In this document: positions 8,968 through 18,368 of the stretch, in pieces | Numbering within the stretch: the stretch's first letter is position 1 | How the letters are laid out: the number at the start of each line of letters is the position of its first letter | Assembly: GCF_021391495.1 (NCBI RefSeq) | Contig: NZ_CP090063.1 | Coordinates: 2,976,001 to 3,040,000, forward strand | Direction: 5' to 3' | DNA from: Amycolatopsis acidiphila | GTDB lineage: Bacteria; Actinomycetota; Actinomycetes; Mycobacteriales; Pseudonocardiaceae | Length of the DNA: 64,000 nucleotides | Notes under the pieces: model-generated | Told to the model about the DNA's origin: nothing | Database searches by the model: none | Seen by the model: only the letters and a program-made list of their open reading frames with translations | Program-made: the position numbers and the translations under genes

Positions 8968-9959
8968 TGGCGGCCGTCTCGTGCCCGGAATGCGGGCAGC
9001 CGGCGCACGCCGAAGACCGGTTCTGCGAGAGCTGCGGGCTGAGCCTGCTGCTGCGGCGGACCCCCGAGGGCGGTCCGCAAGGCGCCCGCCGCAGCACCTG
9101 CGTGAGCTGTGCCGGCCGGGTGGACGCGGAGGGCTTCTGCGAGCGGTGCGGGCGCGCGCAGCCCGCGCCGCGCGACCGGATGGAGTTCGACTTCGGCGTG
9201 GTGGCGGGGGTGAGCGACCGCGGCCGGGCGCGGGTGCGCAACGAGGACTCCATGGCCTGCGCCGTGGTGGGACCGGAAAGCGCGCCGGCCGCCGTCGTCG
9301 TGGTCGTCTGCGACGGGGTGGGTTCGACGGAACGGGCCGACCAGGCCGCTCAGACCGCGGTGGACGCCGCGCTGGCCCGGATCGTCGACTGCCTGCAGGC
9401 GGGCAAGGACCCGTATGAGTCCACTGTGGACGGGTCCGCCGCGGCGTTCGAGGCGGTGGAGCTGCTCGCCGAACCCACCTCGCCGGACCTGGCCCCGTCG
9501 TGCACGCTCGTGTCGGCGGTGGCGACCGAGGAGGGCGTCACCGTCGGCTGGATCGGCGACAGCCGCGCCTACTGGCTCGCCGGTGCGGACTCCCGGCAGC
9601 TGACCACCGACGACACCCTGCACGCACAGCTGGTCGCGGCCGGGCTGAGCGACGAGGAGGCCTCTGCCGAGGCGAACGCCCACGCGCTCGCCCGCTGGGT
9701 GGGCGCGGACGCCGAGCCCGGACTGCCGCACGTCGTCGGGGTGCCGCCGGACGAGCCCGGCACGCTCGTCGTGTGCAGCGACGGGCTGTGGAACTACCTG
9801 CCCACGGCAGAAAGCATCGCCGCCCGGGCGAGCGGGTCGCCCGCCCGGGTCGCCGCGGAGCTCACCGCGGCCGCCCTCGAGCTCGGCGGCGGCGACAACA
9901 TCACGGTCGTCGCCGTGCCGTACCCCTTCCACAGCCGCAGGAGCGCAGGCGATGAGTGA
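8967..9959 (+). CDS. PP2C-type phosphatase with double N-terminal zinc ribbon
   Basis: A 330-residue PPM/PP2C serine/threonine phosphatase. The catalytic domain (from about residue 75) has the full metal-binding set: RNEDS with Asn92-Glu93-Asp94, VCDGVG, WIGDSRAYW, CSDGLWNYL and GGGDNITVV. Ahead of it lie two zinc-ribbon units, CPECG with FCESCGL, and CVSC with FCERCG, much like those in the kinase before it and the FHA protein two genes on. The gene starts on the base where pknG stops, so it is the likely partner reversing PknG phosphorylation. It overlaps the vWA gene by 8 bases. Confidence 0.94.
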   Translation: MAAVSCPECGQPAHAEDRFCESCGLSLLLRRTPEGGPQGARRSTCVSCAGRVDAEGFCERCGRAQPAPRDRMEFDFGVVAGVSDRGRARVRNEDSMACAVVGPESAPAAVVVVVCDGVGSTERADQAAQTAVDAALARIVDCLQAGKDPYESTVDGSAAAFEAVELLAEPTSPDLAPSCTLVSAVATEEGVTVGWIGDSRAYWLAGADSRQLTTDDTLHAQLVAAGLSDEEASAEANAHALARWVGADAEPGLPHVVGVPPDEPGTLVVCSDGLWNYLPTAESIAARASGSPARVAAELTAAALELGGGDNITVVAVPYPFHSRRSAGDE

Positions 9960-11253
9960 TTTCGAGGTCGAGGTCTACCAGAACGAGTACCTGCCGCAGG
10001 GCGCGGCCGAGGTCAACGCGGTCGTCACGGTCACGTCGCGCGGCGGCGGCGCCCCGGCGGGGGACACGCCCGCGGCGGAGGTGCTCATCGTCGACTGCTC
10101 GGGCTCGATGGACCATCCGCGTACCAAGCTGGCCGCGGCGAAACGGGCCACGGGGGCGGCCATCGACACCCTGCGCGACGGGGTCGCGTTCGCCGTCATC
10201 GCCGGTACGGACAATGCGGAGCTGGTGTACCCGCCGCGGCTGGGCATGGTGCCCGCGGACGCGGCGTCGCGCGCCGAGGCCAAGCAGGCCGTCCAGCGGC
10301 TGCGCGCCGACCGTGGCACGGCGATGGGCGAGTGGCTGCTGCTGGCGAAGGACGTGTTCGCCACCCAGGCGGGCGCGCTGCGGCACGCGATCCTGCTGAC
10401 CGACGGCAAGAACGTGCACGAGCGGGCGCACAAGCTCGACCGGATCCTCGGCGAGGTGGCCGGGCAGTTCGTCTGCGACTGCCGCGGCGTCGGCACCGAC
10501 TGGGAGGTGCGCGAGCTGCGCAAGATCGCGGACGCGCTGCTCGGGTCGGTGGGCATCGTCGCCGAGGCCGAGGACCTCGAGGCGGACTTCCGGGAGATGA
10601 CTGCCGCCGCGATGGGCAAGGAGGTCGCCGACGTGGCGCTGCGGGTCTGGACGCCGCAGGGCGCGACGGTGAAGTTCGTGAAGCAGGTGGAACCGTCGCT
10701 GCTGGACCTGACCGCGCGGCGGGAGGAGTCCGCGCCCCGCAGCGGCGACTACCCGACCGGCGCCTGGGGGTCGGAGAGCCGCGACTACCACGTCTGCGTG
10801 CGGGTGCCGCCCGCGGCGGTGGGCGAGAAGATGCTCGCCGCGCGCGTCAGCCTCGTCGCCACCGGCACCGGCGAGGTGCTCGGCAAGGGGCAGGTGCTCG
10901 CGGTCTGGACCGACGACACGGCGCTGTCGACGAAGATCAGCCCCGAGGTCGCGCACTACACCGGGCAGGCGGAGCTGGCGGCGGTGATCGAGGAAGGACT
11001 GGAGGCGCAGCGCAAGGGCCAGATCGAGACGGCGACGGCGAAGCTGGGCCGGGCGGTGGCGCTGGCGAACTCCTCCGGGCACGAGGACACGGCGAAGCTG
11101 CTGGCGAAGGTGGTGGACGTGGTCGATCCCGTGCGCGGCACGGTGCGGCTCAGGCGCCAGGTGAGCGCGGTCGACGCGATGACGCTGGAGAGCCGGTCGC
11201 AGGTGACCAAGCGCGTCGGCAAGGGCTCCGGTGAGGCCGGGGGTGAGCACTGA
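9952..11253 (+). CDS. von Willebrand factor A domain protein
   Basis: A 433-residue cytoplasmic vWA protein. The MIDAS metal site is intact: DCSGSMD (DxSxS), the threonine in RGTAMGEW and the aspartate in LLTDGKN. A beta-rich middle part follows (ARVSLVATGTGEVLGKG) and then a helical C-terminus. vWA proteins of this cytoplasmic kind usually act as metal-dependent scaffolds. Sets of a vWA protein, a PP2C phosphatase and a kinase with zinc ribbon are known as TerY-P triads in tellurite/stress loci; the order here fits that theme. Coupled to genes on both sides by overlaps. Confidence 0.9.
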   Translation: MSDFEVEVYQNEYLPQGAAEVNAVVTVTSRGGGAPAGDTPAAEVLIVDCSGSMDHPRTKLAAAKRATGAAIDTLRDGVAFAVIAGTDNAELVYPPRLGMVPADAASRAEAKQAVQRLRADRGTAMGEWLLLAKDVFATQAGALRHAILLTDGKNVHERAHKLDRILGEVAGQFVCDCRGVGTDWEVRELRKIADALLGSVGIVAEAEDLEADFREMTAAAMGKEVADVALRVWTPQGATVKFVKQVEPSLLDLTARREESAPRSGDYPTGAWGSESRDYHVCVRVPPAAVGEKMLAARVSLVATGTGEVLGKGQVLAVWTDDTALSTKISPEVAHYTGQAELAAVIEEGLEAQRKGQIETATAKLGRAVALANSSGHEDTAKLLAKVVDVVDPVRGTVRLRRQVSAVDAMTLESRSQVTKRVGKGSGEAGGEH

Positions 11254-11882
11254 TGCCGGTCTGCCCCCAGGGCCACGACTCGGCCGACGACGAGTTCTGC
11301 GACGTGTGCGGGCTCGCCTTCGAGCAGGCCGCACCGGCGTCCGTCGCCGAGCGGCCGGCGGCGCGCCCGTGCCCGTCGTGCGGAGCCCAGCTGGACGGCC
11401 GGTTCTGCGAGGGCTGCGGCGCGGACTCCCTCGCCGCGCCGGTCGCCGTCCCCGCCGAGCCGGAACCGGTCGCGCAGACGGCGGCCTGGTCGGTCGTGGT
11501 GTCGGCCGACGAGCGCTACTTCCGCGCGGTGAAGGCCGAGGGCGGCCCCGACGCCGACCCGATCCAGTTCCCGCCGTTCTGCCCCGAGCGCCGGTTCCGC
11601 CTCGCAGGTGCGCAGATCGCGATCGGGCGCCGCAGCCACACCCGGGGCATCACGCCGGACATCGACCTGACCGGGCCGCCCGAGGACATCGGCGTGTCGC
11701 GGCTGCACGCCCTGCTGGTGCCCGCGGACGAGGGCTGGTCGGTGGTGGACATGAACTCCGCGAACGGCACCTACCTCAACTACTCGCGCGACGGGCTCAA
11801 ACCGAACACCCCGCGCCCCCTCGCCGAAGGCGACCGCATCCACCTCGGCGCGTGGACGACGCTGACCCTGCACCGGGAGTGA
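11253..11882 (+). CDS. Zinc-ribbon FHA domain protein, phospho-threonine reader
   Basis: A 209-residue protein. Two zinc-ribbon units are at the N-terminus (FCDVCGL, then CPSCG with FCEGCG), followed by an FHA domain from about residue 115. The FHA phosphopeptide-binding residues are seen as IGRRS, GVSRLHALL and NSANGTYLN. FHA domains bind phospho-threonine, so this is the probable target or reader of the operon's PknG. It differs from GarA/OdhI, the known PknG substrate, which lacks zinc ribbons and has an N-terminal ETTS-type motif not seen here. It is the last gene of the operon and ends 4 bases before a convergent response regulator gene. Confidence 0.92.
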   Translation: MPVCPQGHDSADDEFCDVCGLAFEQAAPASVAERPAARPCPSCGAQLDGRFCEGCGADSLAAPVAVPAEPEPVAQTAAWSVVVSADERYFRAVKAEGGPDADPIQFPPFCPERRFRLAGAQIAIGRRSHTRGITPDIDLTGPPEDIGVSRLHALLVPADEGWSVVDMNSANGTYLNYSRDGLKPNTPRPLAEGDRIHLGAWTTLTLHRE

Positions 11883-11886
11883 GGCA

Positions 11887-12537
11887 TCACGACGCCGCGA
11901 GGCCCGCTTCGTGGGCCAGCAGGCCCGCCTGGGTGCGGTTGGTGCAGCCGAGCTTCGTGAGCATCCGGGACACGTAGCTCTTCACCGTCGCCTCCGACAG
12001 GTGCAGCCGGTGGGCGATGTCGGCGTTCGAGCGGCCTTCGCCCAGACCCGCCAGGACCTCGCGCTCGCGTCCGGTCAGGGCCGAGACCAGCTCGCGGGCG
12101 CGGCGGGCGCGCTCGTCCCCGTCGGCCGAGGTCGCGACGAGGCGGCGGGCCGCGTCGGGGGAGAGCACGGTGTGCCCGTCGGCCGCGACCCGGACGAGGT
12201 TGATCAGGTCCTCCGGCGGCGTCGACTTCACCAGGAAGCCCGCCGCCCCGGCGCGCAGCGCCCGCACGACGTAGGTGTCGGCGTCGAAGGTGGTCAGCGC
12301 GACCACGGCGGGCGGGCCGGGCAGCCTCGTGATCCGCTCGGTCGCGGTGAGCCCGTCCACGCCGGGCATCCGCAGGTCCATCAGCACCACATGCGGGCGG
12401 TGGCGCACCACGGCTTCAACCGCTTCGGCGCCGTCCTGCGCCTGCGCGACCACCTCGATGTCCTCGGCCGAGCCGAGGATGGTGCGCAGGTGCGCGCACA
12501 CCATGGGCTCGTCATCGACGACGACCACCCGGATCAT
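11887..12537 (-). CDS. NarL/LuxR-type response regulator
   Basis: A 216-residue response regulator. The receiver domain starts MIRVVVVDDEP and has the phospho-acceptor Asp54 in VVLMDLRMPG, the conserved threonine in ALTTFD and the lysine in FLVKSTPPEDL. A LuxR-type HTH lies at about residues 150-210 (TGREREVLAGLGEGRSNADI). The ATG at 12537 is preferred over an upstream one because the receiver begins there. It overlaps the 3' end of the histidine kinase gene by 26 bases, so the pair is co-translated. Target genes are unknown; the divergently transcribed glycosyltransferase next to the kinase is a candidate. Confidence 0.93.
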   Translation of the reverse strand: MIRVVVVDDEPMVCAHLRTILGSAEDIEVVAQAQDGAEAVEAVVRHRPHVVLMDLRMPGVDGLTATERITRLPGPPAVVALTTFDADTYVVRALRAGAAGFLVKSTPPEDLINLVRVAADGHTVLSPDAARRLVATSADGDERARRARELVSALTGREREVLAGLGEGRSNADIAHRLHLSEATVKSYVSRMLTKLGCTNRTQAGLLAHEAGLAAS

Positions 12538-13708
12538 GCCCTGCGCTTCCTGCCGTGGGAACGTACGCCGGGAGTATGGCATCCACCCGGAACCCGCCGC
12601 CGGGTTCGGGTGCGGCGCGCAGCCGCCCGCCCACGAGGTCCACCCGCTGCCGCAGGCCCAGCAGCCCGGCCCCGCCGCCGGTGGGCGCGAGCGCCGGGTC
12701 CGGCTCCCGCGTCGCGGCGCCGTTCTCGACCCGCAGGTGCACCCCGTCGCCGGTGTAGCTCAGCTCGACCCGCACCCACGCGCCCGGCGCGTGCTTGCGC
12801 ACGTTGGTCAGCGCCTCCTGCAGCACCCGGTAGGCGGTCCGGCCGACGGTCGGCGACACCGTTCCCGCCGCGCCGTCCACCACGTAGTCGATCCGCATGC
12901 CGGCCGCCTCGGACTCGGTGACCAGCGTGCCCGGGTCCGGCGCGGGAGCGGGTTCCCGGGTCCGCCCTTCGCCCTCCCCGTCCCCCTGCAGCACGCCGAC
13001 CAGGTCACGCAGCTCGCGCAGGGCCTCGGCGCCGGCGGTGCGGATGTCCTCCGCCGCCGAGGAAACCCCCGGGTCCTTCGTGGACACCCCGAGCGCGCCC
13101 GCGTGCAGCACCATCAGGCTCAGCCGGTGGGTCACCACGTCGTGCATCTCCGCGGCCAGCCGCCGCCGCTCCTCCGCGCGAGCCTGGCCGGCGATCAGCC
13201 GCTGTTCCCGCTCCGCGCGCTCGGCCCGGTCCCGCAGCGACTGCAGCAGTTGCTTGCGGGCGACGGTGTAGAGGCTCAGCGCGGCCGGGGTGATCGTCGC
13301 GAGCAGTCCGAACGGGAGGGTGTCCCACCGCGGCTCCCACGGCCGGGACGCGAGCACCGCGAGAACTCCGATGTACAGCAGCGCTTCCGGTCTTCGCAGG
13401 GTGCGCACGAGGTTGCCGCTGACGACGGCGACCGCGGGCGGGACGGTCATCAGCGTCAGCGGGTGCACGGGGGAGAGCAGGCCGGGGGCGAGCTCGTCGG
13501 AGGCGAGGATCGCGAGCGAGACGGCGATGAAGTACCACGCGACCAGCCGTGGCGTGCGCAGGACCAGCAGCAGGGAAAGGTCGCCCACGAGCAGCGGCAC
13601 GATCCCGGCGTGGTGCTCCGACCCGGCCTCGTACAGGGTCAGGTCCAGTGCGGCGAACAGCAGTGCGAGCACTGTGAGGATGACCATGTCACGCCTGCTC
13701 GCCCGCAT
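12512..13708 (-). CDS. Sensor histidine kinase (HisKA_3 type)
   Basis: A 398-residue membrane histidine kinase paired with the overlapping response regulator. The N-terminal half has about five hydrophobic segments with very short loops and no extracytoplasmic domain, as in the intramembrane-sensing DesK-like kinases. The dimerisation box is AEMHDVVTHRLSLMVLHAG with phospho-acceptor His189; the ATP-binding domain has the N box QEALTNVRKHAPG and a G box GGAGLLGLRQR. The ATG at 13708 is chosen; an internal ATG seven codons on is possible. The promoter region is shared with the divergent gene at 13850. Confidence 0.92.
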   Translation of the reverse strand: MRASRRDMVILTVLALLFAALDLTLYEAGSEHHAGIVPLLVGDLSLLLVLRTPRLVAWYFIAVSLAILASDELAPGLLSPVHPLTLMTVPPAVAVVSGNLVRTLRRPEALLYIGVLAVLASRPWEPRWDTLPFGLLATITPAALSLYTVARKQLLQSLRDRAERAEREQRLIAGQARAEERRRLAAEMHDVVTHRLSLMVLHAGALGVSTKDPGVSSAAEDIRTAGAEALRELRDLVGVLQGDGEGEGRTREPAPAPDPGTLVTESEAAGMRIDYVVDGAAGTVSPTVGRTAYRVLQEALTNVRKHAPGAWVRVELSYTGDGVHLRVENGAATREPDPALAPTGGGAGLLGLRQRVDLVGGRLRAAPEPGGGFRVDAILPAYVPTAGSAGHDPGGRRR

Positions 13709-13849
13709 TCCCGTCACGGTAAGGGACGCCGCGACCGCGCGGAAATCGACGAAAGTTGCGGATCCCGGGCGCGGTGTCCACTTTCGTCGCCCCGGTCGAC
13801 GACGGATCGCCCTGCCGCGCGGCACCGCTCCTGCGCTGTCCTGGAACAC

Positions 13850-15283
13850 ATGACCACTTCCGAGACGCTGCCGCGGTTCGCGCGGTTGCCGGTGCTCGCC
13901 ATCGCGGCGGTGGCCGGGGGGCTGTTGCTGTGGACGAGCACCCGGTACGGGCACGGGTTCGACGAGACCTACTTCGTGATGGCCGGGCGGAACCATCCGG
14001 CCTGGGGGTACTTCGACCAGCCACCACTGGTGCCCATGCTGGCCGCGGGACTGGACCGGCTGTTCCCGGGCTCGCTGCTCGCGCTGCGGCTGCCGGTGAC
14101 CCTCGCCGCGGTCGGCGGGATCGTGCTCACCGCGCTCATCGCCCGTGAGCTCGGCGGCCGTCGCGGCGCGCAGGCGATGGCGGCGGCGTTCTACGCGATG
14201 TCGGGCACGATCACGATCAGCCACTGGCTCGCGACCTACTCGCTCGACCCGGTGTTGTGGACGCTGGTCGCGTGGCTGCTGGTGCGCTGGGTCCGCCGTC
14301 GGGACAGCGACCGGCCGCTGTTCTGGGCCGGGGTGGTGACGGCGGTCTCGCTGGAGGTCAAGTTCCTGATCCCGGCGTTCTGGGTGCTCGTCCTGCTCAG
14401 CGCGCTGCTGCTCGGCCCGCGGGAGCTGCTGCGCCGTCCGGCGCTCTGGCAGGGGGCGCTGGCGGCGGTCGCGGCCACCGTGCCGACGCTCGTCTGGCAG
14501 GCCCGCCACGACTGGGCCTACACCCGGATGAGCCAGGTCGTCGCGGCGGAGTCGCCGGGGTACTGGGGTTTCCTGCGGGACGGGCTGCTCTCGGCCGGCA
14601 TCGGCGTCGGGGTGCTCGCCTTCCTGTTCGGACTGTGGTCGCTGCTGCGGTCGCCGAGGCTGCGCGACTGCCGGTTCCTCGGGCTCGCCACCGTCGCGGC
14701 GATCGTGGCGTTCCTGCTCCTGCAGGGCCGGGCGAACTACGTGTTCGGCTTGTTCGCGGTGCCCTTCGCGGCCGCGGCCACCGAGCTGGCGCGCTACCGG
14801 TTCGCGCGGTGGAAGTTCGTCTGGCCCGCGTTCGCGCTCTCGGCCGTGACGGCGCTGGTGGCGCTGCCGGTGTACCCGTTGTCCACTGTGGACAAGCTGC
14901 CCACGTCCTGGGGACCGTTCACCATCGGCGCGGCCTTCGCGCAGGGGGAGCGCCCGGTCGAGCAGCTCGGGCAGCTGATCGCGGGCAGCTACGCGTCGCT
15001 GCCGCCCGAGGTGCGCGCCCACACGGCGGTCTACGCCGAGATCTACCCGTTCGCGTCCGCCGCCGAGTACCAGGGCATTCCCGTCTACAGCGGCCATCGC
15101 GCGTACTGGTACTTCGGCCCACCGCCGGAGGACGTCGACAACGTCCTGTTCGCCGGGTTCGATCCGAAGCTGCTCTCGCCGTACTTCTCGCGGACCACCA
15201 CCCTCGTCGACGGGCTGATGTGGCTGGAGACCGGCCGGACGAAACCGTGGGCGCAGTTCTGGCCCACCCTGCGCACTCAGTGA
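13850..15283 (+). CDS. ArnT/PMT-like membrane glycosyltransferase
   Basis: A 477-residue integral membrane protein of the GT-C fold (ArnT/PMT-2, glycosyltransferase 39/83-like). About ten hydrophobic helices are seen. The first extracytoplasmic loop has the acidic motif expected of the family: HGFDETYFVMAGRNHPAWGYFDQPPL, given here by its ends HGFDETY and YFDQPPL, where the Asp-Glu pair is the likely catalytic/metal site. The C-terminal 110 residues form a soluble extracytoplasmic part. Such enzymes transfer a sugar from a polyprenyl carrier to cell-wall polymers or proteins. It overlaps the convergent MerR gene by 7 bases at the 3' ends. Confidence 0.88.
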   Translation: MTTSETLPRFARLPVLAIAAVAGGLLLWTSTRYGHGFDETYFVMAGRNHPAWGYFDQPPLVPMLAAGLDRLFPGSLLALRLPVTLAAVGGIVLTALIARELGGRRGAQAMAAAFYAMSGTITISHWLATYSLDPVLWTLVAWLLVRWVRRRDSDRPLFWAGVVTAVSLEVKFLIPAFWVLVLLSALLLGPRELLRRPALWQGALAAVAATVPTLVWQARHDWAYTRMSQVVAAESPGYWGFLRDGLLSAGIGVGVLAFLFGLWSLLRSPRLRDCRFLGLATVAAIVAFLLLQGRANYVFGLFAVPFAAAATELARYRFARWKFVWPAFALSAVTALVALPVYPLSTVDKLPTSWGPFTIGAAFAQGERPVEQLGQLIAGSYASLPPEVRAHTAVYAEIYPFASAAEYQGIPVYSGHRAYWYFGPPPEDVDNVLFAGFDPKLLSPYFSRTTTLVDGLMWLETGRTKPWAQFWPTLRTQ

Positions 15284-15969
15284 TCGAGGTAGGCCGACAG
15301 CGCCGCTGACGCGCGCAACCGCCGCAGACTGCGCCGGTTCAGCTCCTGCTCGCGTTTGGCCAGCTCCGCCCGGACCCGCTCGGGACGGCCCTGCGGGCCC
15401 AGCTCGTCGAGCACCGCGCGCACGGTCGGGAACGGGTAGTTCCCGCGCCGCAGCAACGCGACCACCTCGGCCTTCCGCAGCTCCGCCGGGCCGTACACGC
15501 GGTAGCCGGTGCTGTGCTCGCGCTCGGGCCGGAGCAGGCCGCGCTGTTCCCACACGCGCAGCACCGGGGTGCGCACCCCGACGGCGTCCGCGACCTCGCC
15601 GATCCGCAGCGGGCGCCGCTGCCGCGGCACGACCGGGGGCGTGCCGACGGTTTCGAACGCCCCGAGCACGCGGGCGATGTCCGCGCGCTCCCGGCTCAGC
15701 TCGGCATGGCTCGCGTCGACCGTCTTCAGCACCGTCTCCAGGTCCCCGGCGTGCACGGCCCGCATGATCACGCGGGTGCGCTCCCAGCCGTGTCCCTCGG
15801 CGAGCTGCCGCACGATCAGCAGCGCCTCGGCGTGCGTCTCGGTGAACAACCGGTATCCGCTGGCCGTGCGCTCGACCGGCGGCAGCACGCCCAGCTCGAC
15901 GTAGTTGCGGACCTGTTGCACGGAGACGCCGGCCATCCTCGCCAGATCGGTGATCCGCAGCTTCGCCAC
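15277..15969 (-). CDS. Double-HTH MerR family regulator (TioE-like)
   Basis: A 230-residue regulator with two MerR-type winged HTH units in one chain: residues 1-70 (RITDLARMAGVSVQQVRNYV, with SGYRLFTETHAEAL) and residues about 120-190 (LRIGEVADAVGVRTPVLRVW, with TGYRVYGPAELRKAEVV). A helical linker joins them and a short coiled C-terminus follows. There are no cysteines for metal binding. Such tandem MerR proteins are known in antibiotic-producing actinomycetes (TioE-like). The first helix lies three codons from the ATG, which fixes the start. A 186-base spacer separates it from the LysR gene. Confidence 0.9.
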   Translation of the reverse strand: MAKLRITDLARMAGVSVQQVRNYVELGVLPPVERTASGYRLFTETHAEALLIVRQLAEGHGWERTRVIMRAVHAGDLETVLKTVDASHAELSRERADIARVLGAFETVGTPPVVPRQRRPLRIGEVADAVGVRTPVLRVWEQRGLLRPEREHSTGYRVYGPAELRKAEVVALLRRGNYPFPTVRAVLDELGPQGRPERVRAELAKREQELNRRSLRRLRASAALSAYLDH

Positions 15970-16155
15970 ACGGCCAGCCTAGCGCTTGTTCCGCTGGTTG
16001 AGACTTTTACCAAACTCATTTGGGATCGATCAGGAAAAGCCTCGACAGGCACTCCGATAAACAATTAAAGGCAACGCTGTACCGTCCGAAATGGACACAG
16101 CGCGCTGGTACGCCGGGTGCCCGCCGAGGAGGATCTCGCCGGGCGCGGGAAAAGC

Positions 16156-17043
16156 TCAGCCCCTGACCGATCGCCGCAGCTCGGCCATCAGGGCCAGCGC
16201 GGGCCGCGACAGTGGCCGCGACGCGGAGCCGGCCAGGGAGACGTTCCAGCTCAAGGGTTCGCCGAGGACGGGGACGACGACCAGGTCGGTGAAGCTCGCG
16301 GCCACGGTGCCGGGCAGGAAGGCGGCGACGTGGCCCTGCCGGATCAGCGCGGCCGACGTGGCGTAGTCGGGTATCTCCAGTGGGACCGACCGGTGGTAGC
16401 CCAGCCGGTCGAACGCGATATCGGCGACATCGCGGGTGCCCCAGCCCTCGGGGAAGTCCACGAAGATCACCTCGGCGAGGTCGTCGAGCCGCACCCCGGT
16501 GGCGCCCGCGAGCGGATGACCCGGCCCGCACACCAGCCGCAGCCGCTCCTCGGTCAGCACCTCCACCGTGAGCCCGGCAGGCGGCCTGCGCGGGAAGGAC
16601 GCGAGAGCCACGTCGATCGTGCCGTCGAGCAGCGCGTGGACGTGCCCCCGCGAGCCGGACGGCGAGTACAGCACGCGAACCCGCACCGCCGGGTTCGCGC
16701 GGTGGAAGCGGCCGAGCACGCCGGCCACGTCGATGCCCGATGTCGAGAGCATGCTGCCCATCACGACCGAGCCGTGCAGCTCGCCGGACTGCTGCTGGAC
16801 CGCGTCGGAGGCCGCGCGGGCCGCCGCGAGCGTGGCGCGGGCGCTCGGCAGCATCGCGGACCCCGCGTCCGTCAGCGCCACGTGCCGGCTGTCCCGGTCG
16901 AACAGCGCCGCGCCGACCTCCCGTTCGAGCGCGCGGATCGCCGTCGAGACCCCGGACTGCACGACGCGCAGCCGCCGCGACGCCTTGGTGAAGCTCAGCT
17001 CCTCGGCCACCGCGACGAAGTACTCCAGCTGTCGCAGCTCCAT
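16156..17043 (-). CDS. LysR-family transcriptional regulator
   Basis: A 295-residue LysR regulator. The HTH is at residues 1-60 (MELRQLEYFVAVAEELSFTK; RRLRVVQSGVSTAIRALE), and the periplasmic-binding-like effector domain is at about 90-290. It is divergent from the MFS gene at 17150 with a 106-base gap, the usual place for a LysR activator and its target exporter. The effector is unknown. Confidence 0.93.
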   Translation of the reverse strand: MELRQLEYFVAVAEELSFTKASRRLRVVQSGVSTAIRALEREVGAALFDRDSRHVALTDAGSAMLPSARATLAAARAASDAVQQQSGELHGSVVMGSMLSTSGIDVAGVLGRFHRANPAVRVRVLYSPSGSRGHVHALLDGTIDVALASFPRRPPAGLTVEVLTEERLRLVCGPGHPLAGATGVRLDDLAEVIFVDFPEGWGTRDVADIAFDRLGYHRSVPLEIPDYATSAALIRQGHVAAFLPGTVAASFTDLVVVPVLGEPLSWNVSLAGSASRPLSRPALALMAELRRSVRG

Positions 17044-17149
17044 CTCATCAATCTATTCCAGTGATAGCAGCATGCGGAAACATTCGTTGGACGTGATCGA
17101 TCGGGACGCGGAGAGTGAAGTGTGGAAACGGGGACAGAAGGGATCTTCA

Positions 17150-18368
17150 GTGACGACGACAGCGGTCACCCGCGCGAGCACGCCGGTGCTGGGCTCCCGG
17201 CCGCACGGCCGGGGTTTCTGGCTGGTGGCCTGCACCTTCGCGGTGACCATGGCGTTCTCGGCCGCGCCCGCGCCGCTCTACGTGCTCTACCAGGCCAAGG
17301 ACGGGTTCGGGCCGTTCACGGTGACCCTGGTCTTCGCCGCGTACGCGGCCGGGGTGGTCGCGAGCCTGTTCCTCGCCGGCCACGTGTCGGACTGGGCCGG
17401 GGCGGCGGCGCGTGCTGGTGCCCGCGGTGCTGGTCAACGTGCTCGCGGCGGTGATCTTCCTGAGCTGGTCGTCGGTGCCGGCGTTGCTGGTGGCGCGGTT
17501 CGTGTCCGGCATCAGCATCGGCATGCTCACCGCGACGGCCACCGCGCACCTGACCGAGCTGCACCTGGCGGCCCGCCCGGACGCCTCCCGTGCCCGCGCG
17601 GACCTCGTCGCCACGGCGGCGAACCTGGGCGGGATCGGCCTCGGCCCGCTCGTCTCGGGGCTGCTCGCCCAGTACGCGGGCGACCCGTTGCACGTGCCCT
17701 ACCTCGTGTTCCAGGCGCTGATGCTGATCGGCGCCGTCGCCATCGGGCTCGCGCCGGAGACGGTCGAGGCGAGGCGCGTGCGGTACCGGCCGCAGCGGAT
17801 TTCGGTGCCGCGCCCGGCCCGCGGCCGGTTCTACGCCGCGGGCGCCGCCGCACTGGCCGAGTTCGCGGTGTTCGGGCTGTTCACCTCGCTCGCCCCGGCG
17901 TTCCTGGCCAACGTCCTGCACGAGCACTCGCACGCGCTGGCCGGGGTCACGTCCTTCGCGGTGTTCGCCGCCGGGGCGCTCGCCCAGATCCTGTTCGCCC
18001 GCGCGGGGTTGCGCCGGCAGCTGGGGTACGGGCTGACCCTGCTGGTCGTCGGCGTCGTCCTGCTGACGATCGCGGTGCAGCTGCCGAGCCTGGTGTTGTT
18101 CCTCGCCGGCGGGGTGCTCGCCGGGGGCGGCGCGGGCGCGGCGTTCAAGGGCTCGGTCAGCATCGTGCTGTCGGTCGCCCCGCCCGCCGGGCGCGGCGAG
18201 GCGCTGGCGGGGCTGTTCCTCGCGGCCTACGTCGGACTGGCCGTGCCCGTGCTGGCGCTGGGCCTGGCGACCCAGCTGGTGTCGCTCCAGGTGGCGCTCG
18301 CCGGGTTCGCGGTGCTGCTGCTGGCGATCCTGGCCCTGGTCAGCCGCCGCCTGTTCGGGGCGGCATGA
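17150..18368 (+). pseudogene. MFS transporter, single-base frameshift
   Basis: Major facilitator superfamily exporter of about 405 residues and 12 helices. The reading frame from the GTG at 17150 (GAAGGGA ribosome binding site, residues VTTTAVTRAS) runs through helices 1-2 to GHVSDWAG and then loses the frame. The remainder (MLVPAVLVNVLAAVIF to RRLFGAA) continues in the next frame from about 17403. Removing one G from the GGGG run at 17399-17402 rejoins the two halves as HVSDWAGRRRVLVPAV, which restores the MFS loop 2-3 motif. Either a real null mutation or a base-call error. The 3' end overlaps the convergent aldolase gene. Confidence 0.85.

Noticed and set aside
12512..15553. A 1013-codon minus-strand frame
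   Set aside because: The histidine kinase occupies only its last 398 codons; the remainder is antisense to the clear membrane glycosyltransferase gene and has no protein-like composition.
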